DNA of 64,000 nucleotides. Source: Gnetum montanum (lineage: Eukaryota > Streptophyta > Gnetopsida > Gnetales > Gnetaceae). The notes below the pieces were generated by a model. That model had not been told where the DNA came from. It did not search any database and saw only the letters and a program-made list of their open reading frames with translations. The stretch is taken from assembly GCA_015680685.1 (NCBI GenBank), contig MNCI01002813.1, forward strand, positions 1,760,468 to 1,824,467. Direction: 5' to 3'. Position numbers and translations under genes: made by a program. Positions 24,393-37,268 of the stretch are shown piece after piece; the stretch's first letter is position 1, and the number at the start of each line of letters is the position of its first letter.

Positions 24393-25772
24393 GGGCTCCA
24401 CACACTTGGTTATAGTAAGTATAGTGGGGCAATTTATGAGATGTGGTTCCCAAATAAAGAGTTGACCCACTATGATATTTGGGACCATTAGATGATATGC
24501 AAGGATTGGGACGTTGCCCTCCATGGCTATGTTCATTGGGCCATACGGTTGTTGGAGTGTTAATTGGTGATCCTGATGAAGTAACATGAGGTGTTGGGTT
24601 CGAAGATAAGGGTGCACCATAGTGTTGGGATTATGTTGAGTTGGAGGATGCAGTGGCCTTGGAATTGTGTTCTCCCTACCTAGGGTCATTTCTAAAGAAG
24701 GGATTCCTTTGATGTTGTTGAGGCCTCTCACTACTATTAGTAATATTAGCACAAGTGATGTTTAGGGGTTGTTTTTGTCGTGTAGACACCTTAGGAACAA
24801 TTGGTCGCGATGTAGAAGGAGGGAAAGGATGAGAATGTTGAAAATTAGGAGACGTGTAAGGTGCACAAGGCGGTGGTTGTGTTGAGGACATGGGATAGTG
24901 TTGAGGAGAATAATAATGCAGTGAGATAGAGTATGTTGACCTAGTTGGGGAAACAAGATGTTGAACTAGATAAGTATTTGGGTTCGAATGATACGAAGGG
25001 TGTCTCCAGTTTAGGGGTGGCTTCCCCCACTACTAGGATTATTGTCACTATGTTTGAACACATTATCTCTGTACAAAATATGGATGTAATGTGTTTTCCC
25101 AATGCTCATATAAATGTAACAAGATTGGGCATTGACCCTTGGGGTGATCGTACAAGAAAATGTTACATTCATATGTATGATCAGCAGTTGAGCTCTTATT
25201 TTCTTCATTCCTTCTTTCTGAATGTCTAATGATATTTTGTCCTACTTCTCAGGTTGTCAAAACTCTATCTCCAATAATATCAATAAATTCTCCAAACTTT
25301 TTATGTGTCCATTCCAACATCTTATTGATCTTTTCCTCAACTTCATCCAATGATTGTTGTACTGGCAAAGATGGTTCTTTCTCCTTGTGATAGGATAATT
25401 TCTCCTTTTTCTGATTGTGTACCTTTTTTAGGTTGAGATTTTGGTCCTTTTTCTGATTATGGACCTTTGTTAGGTTGAAAAATTAGGGAAGTTGTTTAAA
25501 TTGAGTCTGGGTAGACAGCTCTCTTTACGATGCCTACAAGAGATTCGAACAGCCTCTTATATTAGTGTTAGGCTTGTCGTGGCCAATGGGGGTTCATTGT
25601 CATCAGGTAAGTTATGCTTTCATGCATTGGAATGATGTTTCTTTCATTTATGTTTATAAGAAACCCCCACCTCGGGTTTCGTACTCCAATCTTCATTGTC
25701 ATATAGTTCGTTGGTTCTCCAATGAATTTCCTCACTAGGTGTGGCATTATTATAGTCTTGTAGGAGAGGCAT
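24386..25772 (-). pseudogene. gag of element C, core deleted
   Basis: The start is ATG at 25772 (MPLLQDYNNAT). Compared with B, about 540 bp of the Gag core is missing: near 25480-25490 sequence matching B around 36450 joins directly to sequence matching B around 37010. The rest keeps the helical segment before the zinc-knuckle region, a decayed knuckle around 25150-25175 (first half YECN), and a Pro-rich tail (24600-24890). Without the core, the protein could not assemble particles. Confidence 0.65.
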
Positions 25773-25898
25773 GGTTGTGAAATTGTGTGTGACTTTATAT
25801 GTGACTTTTTATAATTATTTCTTCTTTCTAAGAGATATATCATTAATTCCTATAAAATGACCTTGTATGATATAACTAATCGAGATAACTAGCACCAT

Positions 25899-25916
25899 CC
25901 CTAGCAATGGCACCAA
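25899..25916 (-). other. Primer binding site of element C (Asp-tRNA type)
   Basis: Minus-strand TTGGTGCCATTGCTAGGG directly abuts the 5' LTR. It is a transition-decayed form of the Asp-tRNA site seen in Athila elements. Confidence 0.75.
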
Positions 25917-26706
25917 TGATGAGTGGCGAGGTACCCCTACACTCAACCATACGAATATGAGCATTACACACACGATCTGGTCGAACTCTGTAGATGGAGT
26001 AGTTGTGGCATCTATATAGTTAGCCTTAGGTCGTATTTCACTATCTTCCCACTTGGACTAGTATTAGTTTTTTCACGTATGGTTTAGTCCAAAGTGAGGT
26101 GTATGATGTGTTTCTATGCTAATGCTACTCCTGAGGACAATGGAAAGTAATATTGACTATGCTAAGAGAGAAAGGATGAGAGAGAATCTAAGCTAGCCTA
26201 AGTGTGATGAGCATCCATTCCTTGATTATCCATACACATCTTGGACTTTGTGCATGACTACCACTGGGATTACCAAGCGTAGATCCTAGGTACGCTACTG
26301 GATTACCAAGTAGTCACACTTAAATGCTAATAATCAAGTCATACTCATTTTGCATTTAACAAGAGTTAAAGGGTGAGTAGAGCTTAACCAGGAAAGCAGT
26401 AAATAATAATTAATTAAATAATTAAGCTAATTGAATGCTACAATGATGAAGTAATCTCAATCTTTATTTCTGGTCATGTGCATGTCCAAGTACGTCACAC
26501 TTGAATAAGGATGTTGTACAATTACATTCAACACACTGTGGCCATACACTGGGAGGAAAAGGGTTGAGAGAAAGAGATTAAACACTTAACTAAGAACTGA
26601 AAAACTAACTTACTTCTCGGAATTGTCTACCTCTTATTTATAGATGAGGAGATCGGCTGCAATCTTGCATACACGATATCGCGGTGGACAAAATTGTGAC
26701 TCATCA
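25917..26706 (-). repeat. 5' LTR of element C
   Basis: It runs from TGATGAGTGGCGAGG to GTGACTCATCA (790 bp). A minus-strand TATA box (TATAAATAAGAGG, about 26631-26643) is placed like those of the other family LTRs and should drive the element's transcript leftward. Confidence 0.85.
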
Positions 26707-26711
26707 TACCT

Positions 26712-27293
26712 AGACACATTTCATGAATGACAATAAGATCGAGATTGATTCCTATTCATCGTAGTACTTTGACTTAGAATAGATTTATTTTCAATGAAAT
26801 TTATTTTCTATGTACTTAGTTAACATTTACATTTCTATGCACATTAATCAATTAGTGGAATGAGTGTGACCAATTTTGAGCATACACATGTATTCACTTA
26901 GTAATCCTAGCAACATATTGCTTGGTTTGCCTAGTAGCATAACACTTGATAATCTCAGTAGTGGGTATGTGAGTTCAAGATGTCTATGGAAAGTTGGGAA
27001 TGGACACTCATCGTACTTAGGCTAGCTTAGAATTTATCTTCTATTATATATTTAATTTCAATGTTAATGTTAGTGTTAGTTTAAGGCCCCAACAACATCA
27101 TAATCATATGCCTCACTTTGGACTAGATCATACGTCATAAAGTTGCCACTAGTCTAAGTGAACAGATATCAATCTATGACCAATGCTTAACAATCTAGAT
27201 GCCACACTAGTTCCATCCATGAAATTTGATTGGATTGCACATGAATGCTTGTGATTCGTATGGTTGGATGTAGGAGGAACCTACTACTCATCA
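26712..27293 (+). repeat. Solo LTR G, right part
   Basis: It continues the LTR past element C and ends CTACTACTCATCA at 27293, followed by GTTAT (27294-27298), the same five bases as before the left part. It contains the conserved U5-side text with the repeated 'cttggtaat' motifs seen in D's LTR. Confidence 0.85.
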
Positions 27294-27779
27294 GTTATTC
27301 TAAAGTCTCATTCACTATCTTAAGAGGCTAGGAGTCATTCTCTATGCCTTCTATGCCCTTCTTAGGGCAATATTTATTATCATTTTTCATCCCAAAGTTG
27401 CATACTTTTCAATTTTTAGGTTTGGTTCAAAACACAACTTCATCATAAGTTGTGTTCTTTGATACCATGATCCTACCATAAGTCACGTTGCTTTTATCAA
27501 AACTACCCCATAGATTATGATCTATTTTTTTCATATTTTTCCATAAATTTTAATTTTTTTTCTTTATTTTCAAGTACCACAACTTGTGATTTGGATAACC
27601 AACTTGCCAAAACCTTCTCATACATCATGGTCTATTGAATTCTCACCATGAGTAACCTTATCACTCATGGTTGACTTTTGGTCAATTTTTGAGTTAAAAT
27701 TTGAAGCTAGAATTTGAGAAATAGGGAGTTGAAGAGGGCCTTATTTTGTTGTTAAGCTCTAATAGTTATCACTATTGTC
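27294..27779. other. Gene-free stretch with palindromic CACAACTT/AAGTTGTG motifs
   Basis: No gene was found. It carries an exact 10-bp inverted repeat (AACACAACTT at 27431-27440, AAGTTGTGTT at 27447-27456) and further diverged copies (for example CCACAACTTGTGAT near 27577). Similar motif clusters occur at 30060-30440 and 51920-52300. Confidence 0.45.
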
Positions 27780-28000
27780 GTGTGTAGATTTTGTAATGTG
27801 AACTTATGTTCTATGGTGAATATTAATTTATCTTTGCATTAATGAATAACTATCTTAACTATTTCATTTCATACTATTATATGTTTTAATTCCACTACAA
27901 CGTTTCACTTTTATACAAGCTTCTCAACTTTTTTTCAATTATTGTTGTGTTTTCATATTTCCAATTAAGTGAGTTAGTAATGGCATGCCATATTTTTCAA
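27780..28000 (+). repeat. Direct repeat, candidate 5' LTR part of the copia element
   Basis: About 200 bp align by eye with 38918-39130 in the same orientation (shared 'atcttaactatttcatttc', 'cacttttatacaagcttctcaa'). As this pair brackets the copia pol relic and nested element B, the copies may be the LTRs of that copia element. Exact ends are not defined. Confidence 0.35.
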
Positions 28001-28249
28001 CTTATTTGTATTAAGTGAGTTAGTAAGAGACAAGAAAAGTTAAAAATAAATCAAACATTTCCAAAATGAAGGAAGGTGAACCCATTTCCTTACCTTTCCA
28101 AAAATCTTCTACACTTTAAGTTGTTGTTCAGACATAAAATATTTAAGTATCAAAAGATACTAATAAATTTTGTCTTATTGAAGGTTTTCTATTGTCAGAT
28201 AATGTGTTCTTCTAGATAGCAAAAAATAATAACAAATAGTATATCATGG

Positions 28250-31200
28250 CAAAATTATATACAAAGGTTTTATAAGAAGAAGCTAAGATGAAGTCCTATG
28301 CTACAAGTTATGATGAACCCCACCAAAGCAATGGTTATTAAGAAAACCAATTGTTAGAAAAGAAAACAAATGTTGAGGTATTATCAGAACTATGAAAAGG
28401 AGGGTAGTTATGAGATATACCATTATTTTAATAATCCTAATACTCCAAAGAAAAATTAAATGTAAAGTAAATAAATATGGTAAGAATAGTTCTAAGAAAA
28501 TGAATACGAAAAATAATGAAAAATAAAATAACTCAATGTCTATGTTTGCTAATGTTGCAAAGGAGGAAAATTATGTTAAACATTCTATTTTGGATGTTAA
28601 TGCTTTCATTATAACTAGTGAAAGTTGTAAAAATTCTATGTATATCAATTTTGGTGCCTCATGTCATTTTGCTGATGAATTATCTTTGTGTTATAATGTT
28701 AAAAATGTAATAAACCATCATATTATGAGAATTGGGGATGAATAGTTAATAAAGATCACTAAAACTAGGGAAATCAAAGTTTTCAATATAAAACTAAAAA
28801 ATGTTTATTATAGTGTAGAATTTTCCATGACATAAATTTCCATATATTAACTTATTAATGATCAATTAAATATTAGTTTTAATAAAAATGAGTATAAACA
28901 TTAATATTTCATAGTACATTGTGACAATAATATTTTAACCTATGGTGTACCTTCTAATGAAATTTTCCTAAACACTATGAAGTCATAACTTCCTTGTAAA
29001 TATTGTATTCTTGGAAAAATATATTATTTACCTATTTCTACATACTATGAGGTCATAACTACCCAATTATTGCAAATGGATTCCTCTTAAGTTTATGGAC
29101 TATTCTAACTAGAATTTGTTATATTAGTTTATAATTTGAGTTGAATAACATGGCCTTGTGGATCAACACAAAAGTCACAAACATTTTAAATATTTTTTTA
29201 CTTCAAGACAAGGACTGAAAATAAAAGAAATTATAAATTAAAGGACTGATAGTGGACGTGAATATACTTTAAATGAATTCAAATATTATTATAAACATGG
29301 GATAAAAAAATAATTCATAGTGTCTCATGCTATATAGCAAAATGGTGTTGCAAAAAGAAGTATAGTGTCTTTGATATGTTATATCTATGACTTACAAGCA
29401 CATAGTGATAAGTTGGATCTTAATGTGAGAGTGGAGTTGTTACTTGGTTATTTAATGGATTACAAGTTCATCGAGTTTAGGATATCAAGGAACATAGAGT
29501 TATTAAATTTGATTATGTTACTTTTGACAAAATATTTTAAAATACACATTTCACCTTGATTTATCAATAGTCGAAGAAGTGTATAGTAAATTCTTCAAAA
29601 GTTTTCAAATGACTTATAACATTGTGGAGCCTTGATAGATGGAGATGATAATAAAGAAATTATCATGGATGTGATCCTACTAGTTCTTCCATCATGAATT
29701 AATAACAGTTAAAAGATTTAAGACCAATAAAGTTGGAACATATGAAAGACTTATCACTAAAATGATTGTAAAGTGAAAAATTTTTGTTTTTGCAAATCAT
29801 TTTGATCCAACTAATTTAAATATGATACTAGAAGAAAAGAAACTTGAAGCATTTAAGAAGCATTGCAAAATAAAATTGATATGATGAAATGAAGGTAGAG
29901 GATATGAAAAATAAAACTTAAAACTTAGTAAAACCTACATCGTAAATAAAAAATTATAACAAGTCAATTTTCCAAGTTAAAAGTGTAAACAAGTGTTGAC
30001 AAGTTTAACCTTCTATTGAAGATTGAAATTTTAAAATTTTTTAATTAAAAATGAATTTTTTTATCACAAGTTATGATATTAGAGCATCAGCTATGGTTTG
30101 TTGACTACAAGAGGACTATGAGTCATGATTGATAAGAAATAGAAATATTTAATATTCTAAGGATACCACCAACTAACCACAAGTCATGGTGGCTTACCAT
30201 GATTGATTCATGGGTTATGATGTATTTACCTTATTTTCTTAAATGACCATAACTCTTGGAGAAATACCATAATTTGTGATTAACGACCATGAATTGTGAT
30301 TGAAGATCATGAGTTGTGGTTGATAGTGATGGCTACTACAAATAACCACAAGTGATGGTTATCTCATGGAAGAGATTTTGGGATGACCACAAGTTGTGGT
30401 TTGTTTTCTAATAATACCATGAGTTGTGGTTGGGTCATGATCTAATAAAAAAATCAAATTTTTGTAGATTCTGGGCTTGAATTTGAATGTGAACTGAATC
30501 ATTTTTGTAGATGATGGCAATACAAAAACTTGAACTAATAACTATGAATTTTGAGAGATAATAAAGGAATATAATATTGTTAATTTTTGGTCTTTGGTCC
30601 AATGAAAATTACTAATATTGTAAGGCTAACCTTTGTATGAATTTAAGTTTGATAGAATTGTTGACAATGATGATAATGTTTATAACTTGAATTGATGATA
30701 TGACGCTGCTAAACAAATTGATAATAATGGTATGTTATTAATGATAAATAAAAAGAACTTAATGAAATATGAACACTGGCTTAACCAAGAGAATTCTTAT
30801 AGAAAATCCATAATTAATCTTATTGCTAAAAAAACTATTAAAACCATGTATTGCCTTGGAATTTAAAGAGAATGATTCAAGCCATACTAAAAAGATTTGA
30901 GGAGCCACTTCCCATAGTAAAAAAAAGGAAATATAGGTGAATAATGATGAATTAGGTCAAAATAAGGTATATTTGCCCATCAATTTGAAAAAATAAAAAT
31001 ACATTTAACTTCAATAATGAATGTGAACAAATTAAATTTTGTCTTTGAAGCTTTGTATTCTTGCTAAAGATGAAGTAGCATTATGTACTAGTACTAACAA
31101 AAAGAAAAGCTAATGATACAATGTATAAGTAAAAGCATGTCTAGCAATTCAAGATTTTTCTCAATGAAAAAACATAGATTATAAAGAGATGATTATGTCT

Positions 31201-32380
31201 ACCATGAACCAAAGAGCTATATGGTATATACTATCCATAGATGTATCACATACTTAGAAACTTTTTTAGCTCAATTTTAAATTTGCATTTCTTAATGGAG
31301 ATTTGTAAGAAGAAATTTTCATGTGTTAACATGAAGTCCTTGTAAATGGTATTATTTGTATATTGAAAAATTTTCTATATGGGTTAAAGTAAACTTCTCA
31401 TGAGAGGTATATACAATTTGATGAATTTGTACATGAATCGGTTTAAAAGATCAAGTGCATATGCTGGTCTTTATGATATGGAGGTAAAATAATTCATAGA
31501 GGATTGTATTATATTGTTATTATATATTGATGATATTGTTATTACTATGAATAATACTAATTTGATTAAAGATATTAAAAATTTGTTGAGAATCAAATTT
31601 GAAATATTAGACCTAGGTCTACTGAACTATTTTCTTGGTTTTAAAATTTATCATCATCAAACTAGATATGAATAACATATAAAAAGCATATTTTGAACAT
31701 ATTATAAAAATAGTGTATGCTAACTTGTAAACCACATTATACATCATTGGATCTAGGTAGTGCTCCATAGGTTGAAAATATAGGTAGTGCTCTATATTTG
31801 AACCCATGATGCACAGGATATTAATTGGCAACTTCATTTATAATTTATTTAACTAGATATCTCACATCTTATAAACACGTTGTTGCAATTTAATAAAAAA
31901 TATAAAAAATTTCAATTACCCTTAGCTATGGGCATACTAAGATACCTAAAGGATATAGTTGATGATGGCTTGATATATGACTATTCTTCAAAAGTTGATC
32001 TTATAAGTTTCTTGTCAAACATTGTTGTAATGTGATTTCGTGGTAGTCAACAAAAAATATTTCTCTTTATTCTATAGAATTAGAATACAAATCTATGATT
32101 AATCTTGTTACTTAGTTACAATGGTTACACCAATTATTTTAAAAACTTAAAGAAAATATTTCAATATCAATCTCTATCTTTTGTGATAATTAAGATGCGT
32201 CAAGATGATTAAAAATATAGTGTTCCATAAATGAACCAAACATATTAAAGTTATGAAACATTATATCAAACATGAATTTGTCAAATGATTCATCTCATTA
32301 TGCTACATTAAGACAAAATATCAACCTTCTAATGATTTCACTAACCTACTTAGTGTCAAAAACATCAAAAAGTTAATGTA
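28250..32380 (+). pseudogene. Ty1/copia polyprotein relic
   Basis: In order: a protease-like MYINFGASCHFADELS (about 28640-28690, Asp of the DSG motif changed), an integrase fragment (DSGREYTLNEF then QNGVAKR, about 29245-29360), RT pieces around FAFLNGDL, FLYGLK and ILGYLMDYKF-like text (29365-31500), then MGILRYLKDIVDDGLIYDYSS (about 31925-31985) and an RNase H end region (to about 32320). The order protease-integrase-RT-RNase H is that of copia. Stops and frameshifts are dense, so the copy is old. An AT-rich block and palindromic motifs (29900-30480) interrupt it and may be a separate insertion. Confidence 0.7.
30060..30440. repeat. Cluster of ACCACAAGTTGTGGT-like palindromes
   Basis: About ten diverged copies of a 15-bp motif occur in 380 bp; the best, ACCACAAGTTGTGGT at 30386-30400, is a perfect palindrome around its central base. 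Others read CCATGAGTTGTGGTT, CCATGAATTGTGATT and ACCATAATTTGTGAT. A diverged iMet-tRNA-like primer site (ATATTAGAGCATC, 30077-30089) precedes the cluster. Confidence 0.5.
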
Positions 32381-32519
32381 GTCTACATTTATAGCCTTTG
32401 TAATAAGAACTCATGATTTGTTTGGTAAGGGATGTTTAGAAAATAAGCAAGAATTTCATTTCATTTTTTTCTTTCACCATGTATTATATTTTTTTATAGT
32501 TATTATCATTATTCCCAAA

Positions 32520-33304
32520 TGATGAGTGGCGAGGTACCCCTACACTCAACCATACGAATACGAGCGTTTCACGTACAATCCAGTCAAACTCCATAGATGG
32601 GCTAGTTGTGGTTTCTAGACAGTTCTCGTAGATCCCAGTTTGTTGTCTTCCCACCTGAACTAGTATTAGCTTTGTCACATATGGTTTAGTCCAAAGTGAG
32701 GTGTATGATGTGTTCCTATACTAATGCTACTCCTGGGGCTAATGGAAAATAATATCAACTAAACTAGGAGAGAGAGNGCATGGCCTAAGTATGCTACTGG
32801 GTTACCAAGTAGTCATACTTGAATGCTCGTGATTAATTCATACTCATTCCGCATTACAAGGAGATAAGGGTAGAGAGATATTAACTAGAAAAGGAGTAAA
32901 TAACAATTAAATAAATAAATAATTAAGCTAAGTGGATGCTGCAATGATGAAGTAATCTTGATCTTTATTGCCGGTCATGTGCTTGTCCAAGTACATCACA
33001 CTCGAATAAGGATGTCGTACAATTACAATCACCACACTGCGGGCATACACTAGGAGAAAATAGTTGAAAGAAAAAACTACTAAAAATAAACACTTAAAAA
33101 CTCCAAAAACTCTAAGAACTAATTTTAAAACCAAGTACATCGCCTTTTATTTATAGGCTCACATGGGAACCACGATATCGCGGCTACGATATCATGGGTT
33201 CGATAACAGGGGTCCAATATTAGGACCTATCAAACTTGGTATCTTGTATCAGGGTTCTGATAATAGGGGTCCGATAATAGGACCTAACATACCATGACTC
33301 ATCA
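32520..33304 (-). repeat. 3' LTR of element B, with an N and a missing block
   Basis: It runs from TGATGAGTGGCGAGG to CATGACTCATCA. Relative to its partner it lacks about 100 bp exactly at an ambiguous base (N at 32777), where a GA repeat joins GCATGGCCTAAG. This may be an assembly collapse rather than a biological deletion. Confidence 0.8.
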
Positions 33305-33479
33305 TACCCCCACAACTGAATAACCACTCGTCCTCAAGTTAAAGAAAGTGAGGAACAAGTTCAATTGATTACATAGTGGATAGGTATAGGATTATTGACT
33401 GACTAGGAATTTATTTATGCCACAGTGGAGAATTAAACAAAATTTGGACATAGACACCAAAGACAAAACTTGTGGAACT

Positions 33480-33917
33480 CATGGAGTTCCTGGCAGTGGT
33501 GGCTCCTCTATGGGTGCCTCTCCTTTGTCCTACATGATCAGGCTTCTAAGATTGATGTTGTTGAAGAAGCGCTTGATGTTTCTCCTCTTCTATCCAAGGG
33601 TTATGAGCCATCCATGTTGACGTTCCAATGTTTGATGGAATCGGCACTTTCCATGAACATGGCAGTTTCAGGAACACTTGATTGGCCTTGACATGTTATG
33701 CCGTAAATAGCTGTCATTCCTCTTCATAGGCTTGGGCCCTAACCTCTCCACCTTTTTCTTGGATAGGTTATGTAGTAACAGGAGTTCCATGATGGATGCT
33801 AAGTGATTGTGTCTCCTGTTCTGCATGTTCTGCATGAAGTACTTGGCCTCTACCTCCCCATGGTTATTCGATTGCACCTTGAGAAGGTCCTCCTTGTTGT
33901 CTTCTTTTAAGGGCCAT
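33480..33917 (-). pseudogene. ORF2 of element B, internally deleted
   Basis: ATG at 33917 (MALKRRQQGGPSQ), then about 145 codons ending near 33480. It joins the N-terminal start of ORF2 to its extreme C-terminus; the 'putative plant transposon protein'-like domain and coiled coil seen in C and D are absent. The same short form occurs in A, so the deletion predates both insertions. Confidence 0.6.
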
Positions 33918-35423
33918 CTATAATCACACAAAGATCAATTATAAGTAAGGTTATTGAAAAAAGTTCAATGATTTCATACCTTACTCATTACCTTTAATAA
34001 ATGTTGAATTCTTTGCTTAGTGTGATTTTAGAGTTAGAAATTTTTTTAAGGAAGTTTCCCTAAAAGTTTAATGTTGGACCTAGTTTGTTTAAGTGACACA
34101 TAAAAGGACCTAATTTTGAGGAACATTTGATAAAATGATGACAAAGGAAACAATAGATTTGACAATGAAGTACTTAGAGGGTATAAGATGATGTGGTGGT
34201 ATGCAACAAGTACAAATTGCAAAAGTCACGCAAGTGGGTCCTCCCCAAAGCAGGTTCCAACCAATAATTCCCTTGCGTAACCACACCTTAAAATGTCCAT
34301 AGGCACTAGAAGGGTTAAATGTAATCCATACTAGTTTCACAAAACACACACATGTAGATACCACTGGAATGAGGTAAGAATTCTATGCTATACGAGACAC
34401 GAGCTACAATTACATAAACAATGAGATGAGACTGACTATAGAAGGGATTGTAGAGATTGGGACATGAGGTAACTGACCTAGGGCATAGTGAATCCTATGT
34501 GTAAATCATGATTAATGTGTCATTAACCTGTCATTCCAAGTTCAGGACCAAGTCCATTCCTCTGATCAATGACACTGCATTGTTTCATCCCATGATGAAA
34601 GACTATGAAAGTATCAGAACAATAAGGCATACGATCACTTGGCATTTTGTTCAAGGGAGGAGTGATTTTTGCTTTGTGGCACTTCCTTTGTTTGTTTGTT
34701 TTTTGTTTTTGTTTTTTTTTTTTTTTTGAATGCTAAATCCAAAGAAGCCACCAACCTTCAGACATGGGTGCATGTATTTCTAGTGGGACCCCTTCGAATA
34801 GCATTGGATTTTTTATGAGTGTCTTTTGATTACTCTTACCCCCATTTTTTGTTAGATCTACAAGGATCTTAGTATAACCATGTTGCGTGATAACTGTCAT
34901 AGACGTCACCAAAGAGAATCTACAAGTCCCCTTGATGTCACACCCTAATCATTCCCTCATGGTTCATCCTTCTTCATTCTAGGAACAATGAACACAAAAT
35001 TAATTTTAAGTTTCAAAAATGTCAAGAATATCACTGTACCCTCGAACAAAACCTCTTATTTCTAGAATGGATGAGTGGATGTAATGGGCTCACTGTCCAA
35101 ATAATTGATCATTCAAGACTCGATAACATAGAACACACCTCAACCAACAAGCCACATGAGTGTTTTATTCATAGATGAGATTACTTATATGAAAAGATAA
35201 AAAGAAAAAAAAAAGAAAAAAAGATAAAACAAGAAATTGAAAAATGAAAAACTGGAAAACAAAAAGTTGTAAAATTAAAGAAAATGAAAAGTAGTTATTA
35301 ATCCTACTTTTTATTAGAATGGGGGATATCCCACATAACTAAATGTTTGAGCATGGAGAGGATTAATAAATGAAAGATGAGGATCCTTGCATGTTGGAAA
35401 TATTGAAACTTGTTCATACTTAC
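33918..35423 (-). other. Spacer (candidate intron) of element B with splice sites
   Basis: Minus strand: donor GG|GTAAGTATG at 35425-35415 and acceptor GTGTGATTATAG at 33929-33918, immediately before the ORF2 ATG. Nothing in between looks coding. A poly-T/TTTG run lies on the plus strand at 34683-34728, and an A/G-rich run at 35190-35300. Confidence 0.5.
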
Positions 35424-37268
35424 CCCATTGGGGTTTACACACCTAATTATAGTAAGCGTAGTAGGGAAATTTATAAGATGCGGTTCCTAGGTAAAGAGTT
35501 GACCCACTATCATACTTGAGACTGTAAGATGGTATGCAAGGATCAAGATGTCACTCTCCATGGCCATGTTCATTAGGTTGTATGGTTGTTGGAGTGTTAA
35601 TTGGTGGCCCTAATGAGGTGCCACGAGGCATTGGGTTTGAGGAGAAGGATGCACCACAGACTTATGCTAAGTTGGAGAGTGCAGTGGCCCTGAAACTGTG
35701 TTATCCCTTCCTACGGTCATGTCTAAAGAAGGGATGCCTTTGATGTTGAGGAGGTCTCTCACTGCTGTTGGAAATAGTAGCACAAGTAACGTTTCTGGGT
35801 TTTTGTTGTGGTGTAGACACTTTAGGAATAGTTGGTGGTGATGTAGAAGGAGGGAAAGGATGAGAACATTGAAATTTAGGAGAAGGGTAAGGTACACAAG
35901 GTAGTGGTTGTGTTGAGGACATGGGCTGATAGTACTGAGGAGAATAATAATGCAGTGAGATAGAGTATGTTGACCCAGTCAGGAAAATAGGATGTTGAAC
36001 TAGATAAGAATTTGGATTCGGATGATACGAAAGGTGTCTCTAGTTTAGGGATGGCTTCCCCCACAACTAGGATTGTTGCCACTATGATCAAACATAGTAT
36101 CTCTATATGAACTCTGGGTGTAACATGCTTCCCCAATGCTCATATAAATGTAACAAGATTTGGCATTGGCCCTTGGGTGATCATACAGAAAAATGTTGCA
36201 TTCATACGTGTGATTGGCAGTTAAGCTCTTATTTTCTTCATCCCTTCTTTTCGATTGTCTAATGATACTTTGTCGTACTCCTTGGGTTGTCAAAACTCTA
36301 TCTCCAATAATATCAATATATTCTCCACACTTTTCATGCATCCATTCCAACATCTTATTAATCTTTTCCTCAACTTCCTCGAATGATTTTTGTACTAGCA
36401 AAGATGGTTCTTCCTCCTTGAGATAGGTTGATTTCCCCTTTTATGATTATGGACCTTTGTTAAGTTGAGACTTTGGTCTTGTTGATGTTTCTCGACACTC
36501 TCCCATCTAGATTTCTCCTTCTTCTTTTGCCATCCACTTAATAAGCTCTTGGAATTTATGGGTTCATATTTTGTATAGTTGACCTTGGGCATACATCCCT
36601 AGGGTTTCTCTTTTTGCATCACGAATCTCATCAATGATATGGTACATTAGCCTTTCCTCGAAGAACTCATGGCCTAAACAGTTGTTTAACAATGTATAAT
36701 ATCTTTCTAAGGCCATGTTCAAGGGTTCATGTTGTGCTTTTTTCCACTCTTGGATTTGTTTCCTCAAGGCTGACACTCTTGTGTAGGTTTGATATCTTTC
36801 ATGAAATAGTTCTACCATTTTTGCCCAATGTTGTATTCAATTTGGTTTTAACAATCTATACCATACTTTCTCTTGGCCAACGAGTATCATAGGAACGATC
36901 TTGAGTTTTTGCCAACTATTATCAATGTTGTTCCATGCAAAGGCATCGTAGAAGGCTTGTAAATGTTGTTGCAGATCTAAGTCATAGCCTCCTGAGAAAT
37001 TGGAAAACTTGTTTAAATTGAGCCTGGGTAGGCGGCTCTCTTTACGATGCCTTCAGGAGATTCGAATAGCCTCTTGTATTTGCACTAGCCTTGTAGTGGC
37101 TAGTAGGGGTTCATCATCATCTAGTAAGTTATGCTACCTTCATTTATGTCTATAAGAAACCTCCACTTCGGATTGCGTACTCCAATCTTCATTGTCATAT
37201 AATTCATTGGTTCTCTAATGAATTTCCTCACTAGATGGGGCATTATCGTAGTCTTGTAGGAGAGGCAT
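35424..37268 (-). pseudogene. gag of element B
   Basis: Start ATG at 37268 (MPLLQDYDNAP). The Gag core is retained: MVELFHERYQTYTRVSALRK and QHEPLNMALERYYTLLNN followed by HIIDEIRDAKRETLGMYAQG (36564-36818), matching A and E. Downstream are a Lys-rich segment, the helix EEVEEKINKMLEWMHEKCGE (36300-36375), a decayed zinc knuckle (YECNIFLYDHP, second Cys lost) and a Pro-rich tail (35700-35920). A few stops and frame changes break it. It is one of the two better Gag copies of the pol-less lineage, with A. Confidence 0.7.

Larger units (their letters stand above)
18786..26706 (-). mobile_element. Pol-less Athila-like element C, nested in solo LTR G
   Basis: It is 7921 bp long and bounded by two 790-bp LTRs and a perfect 5-bp duplication TACCT (18781-18785 and 26707-26711). 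Reading leftward: LTR, Asp-type PBS, truncated gag, splice donor, spacer, splice acceptor, long ORF2, polypurine tract, LTR. No RT, RNase H or integrase is present, so C is non-autonomous; it resembles the TR-GAG type of non-autonomous LTR element but also carries ORF2. Of the three pol-less copies it keeps the longest ORF2. Confidence 0.85.
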
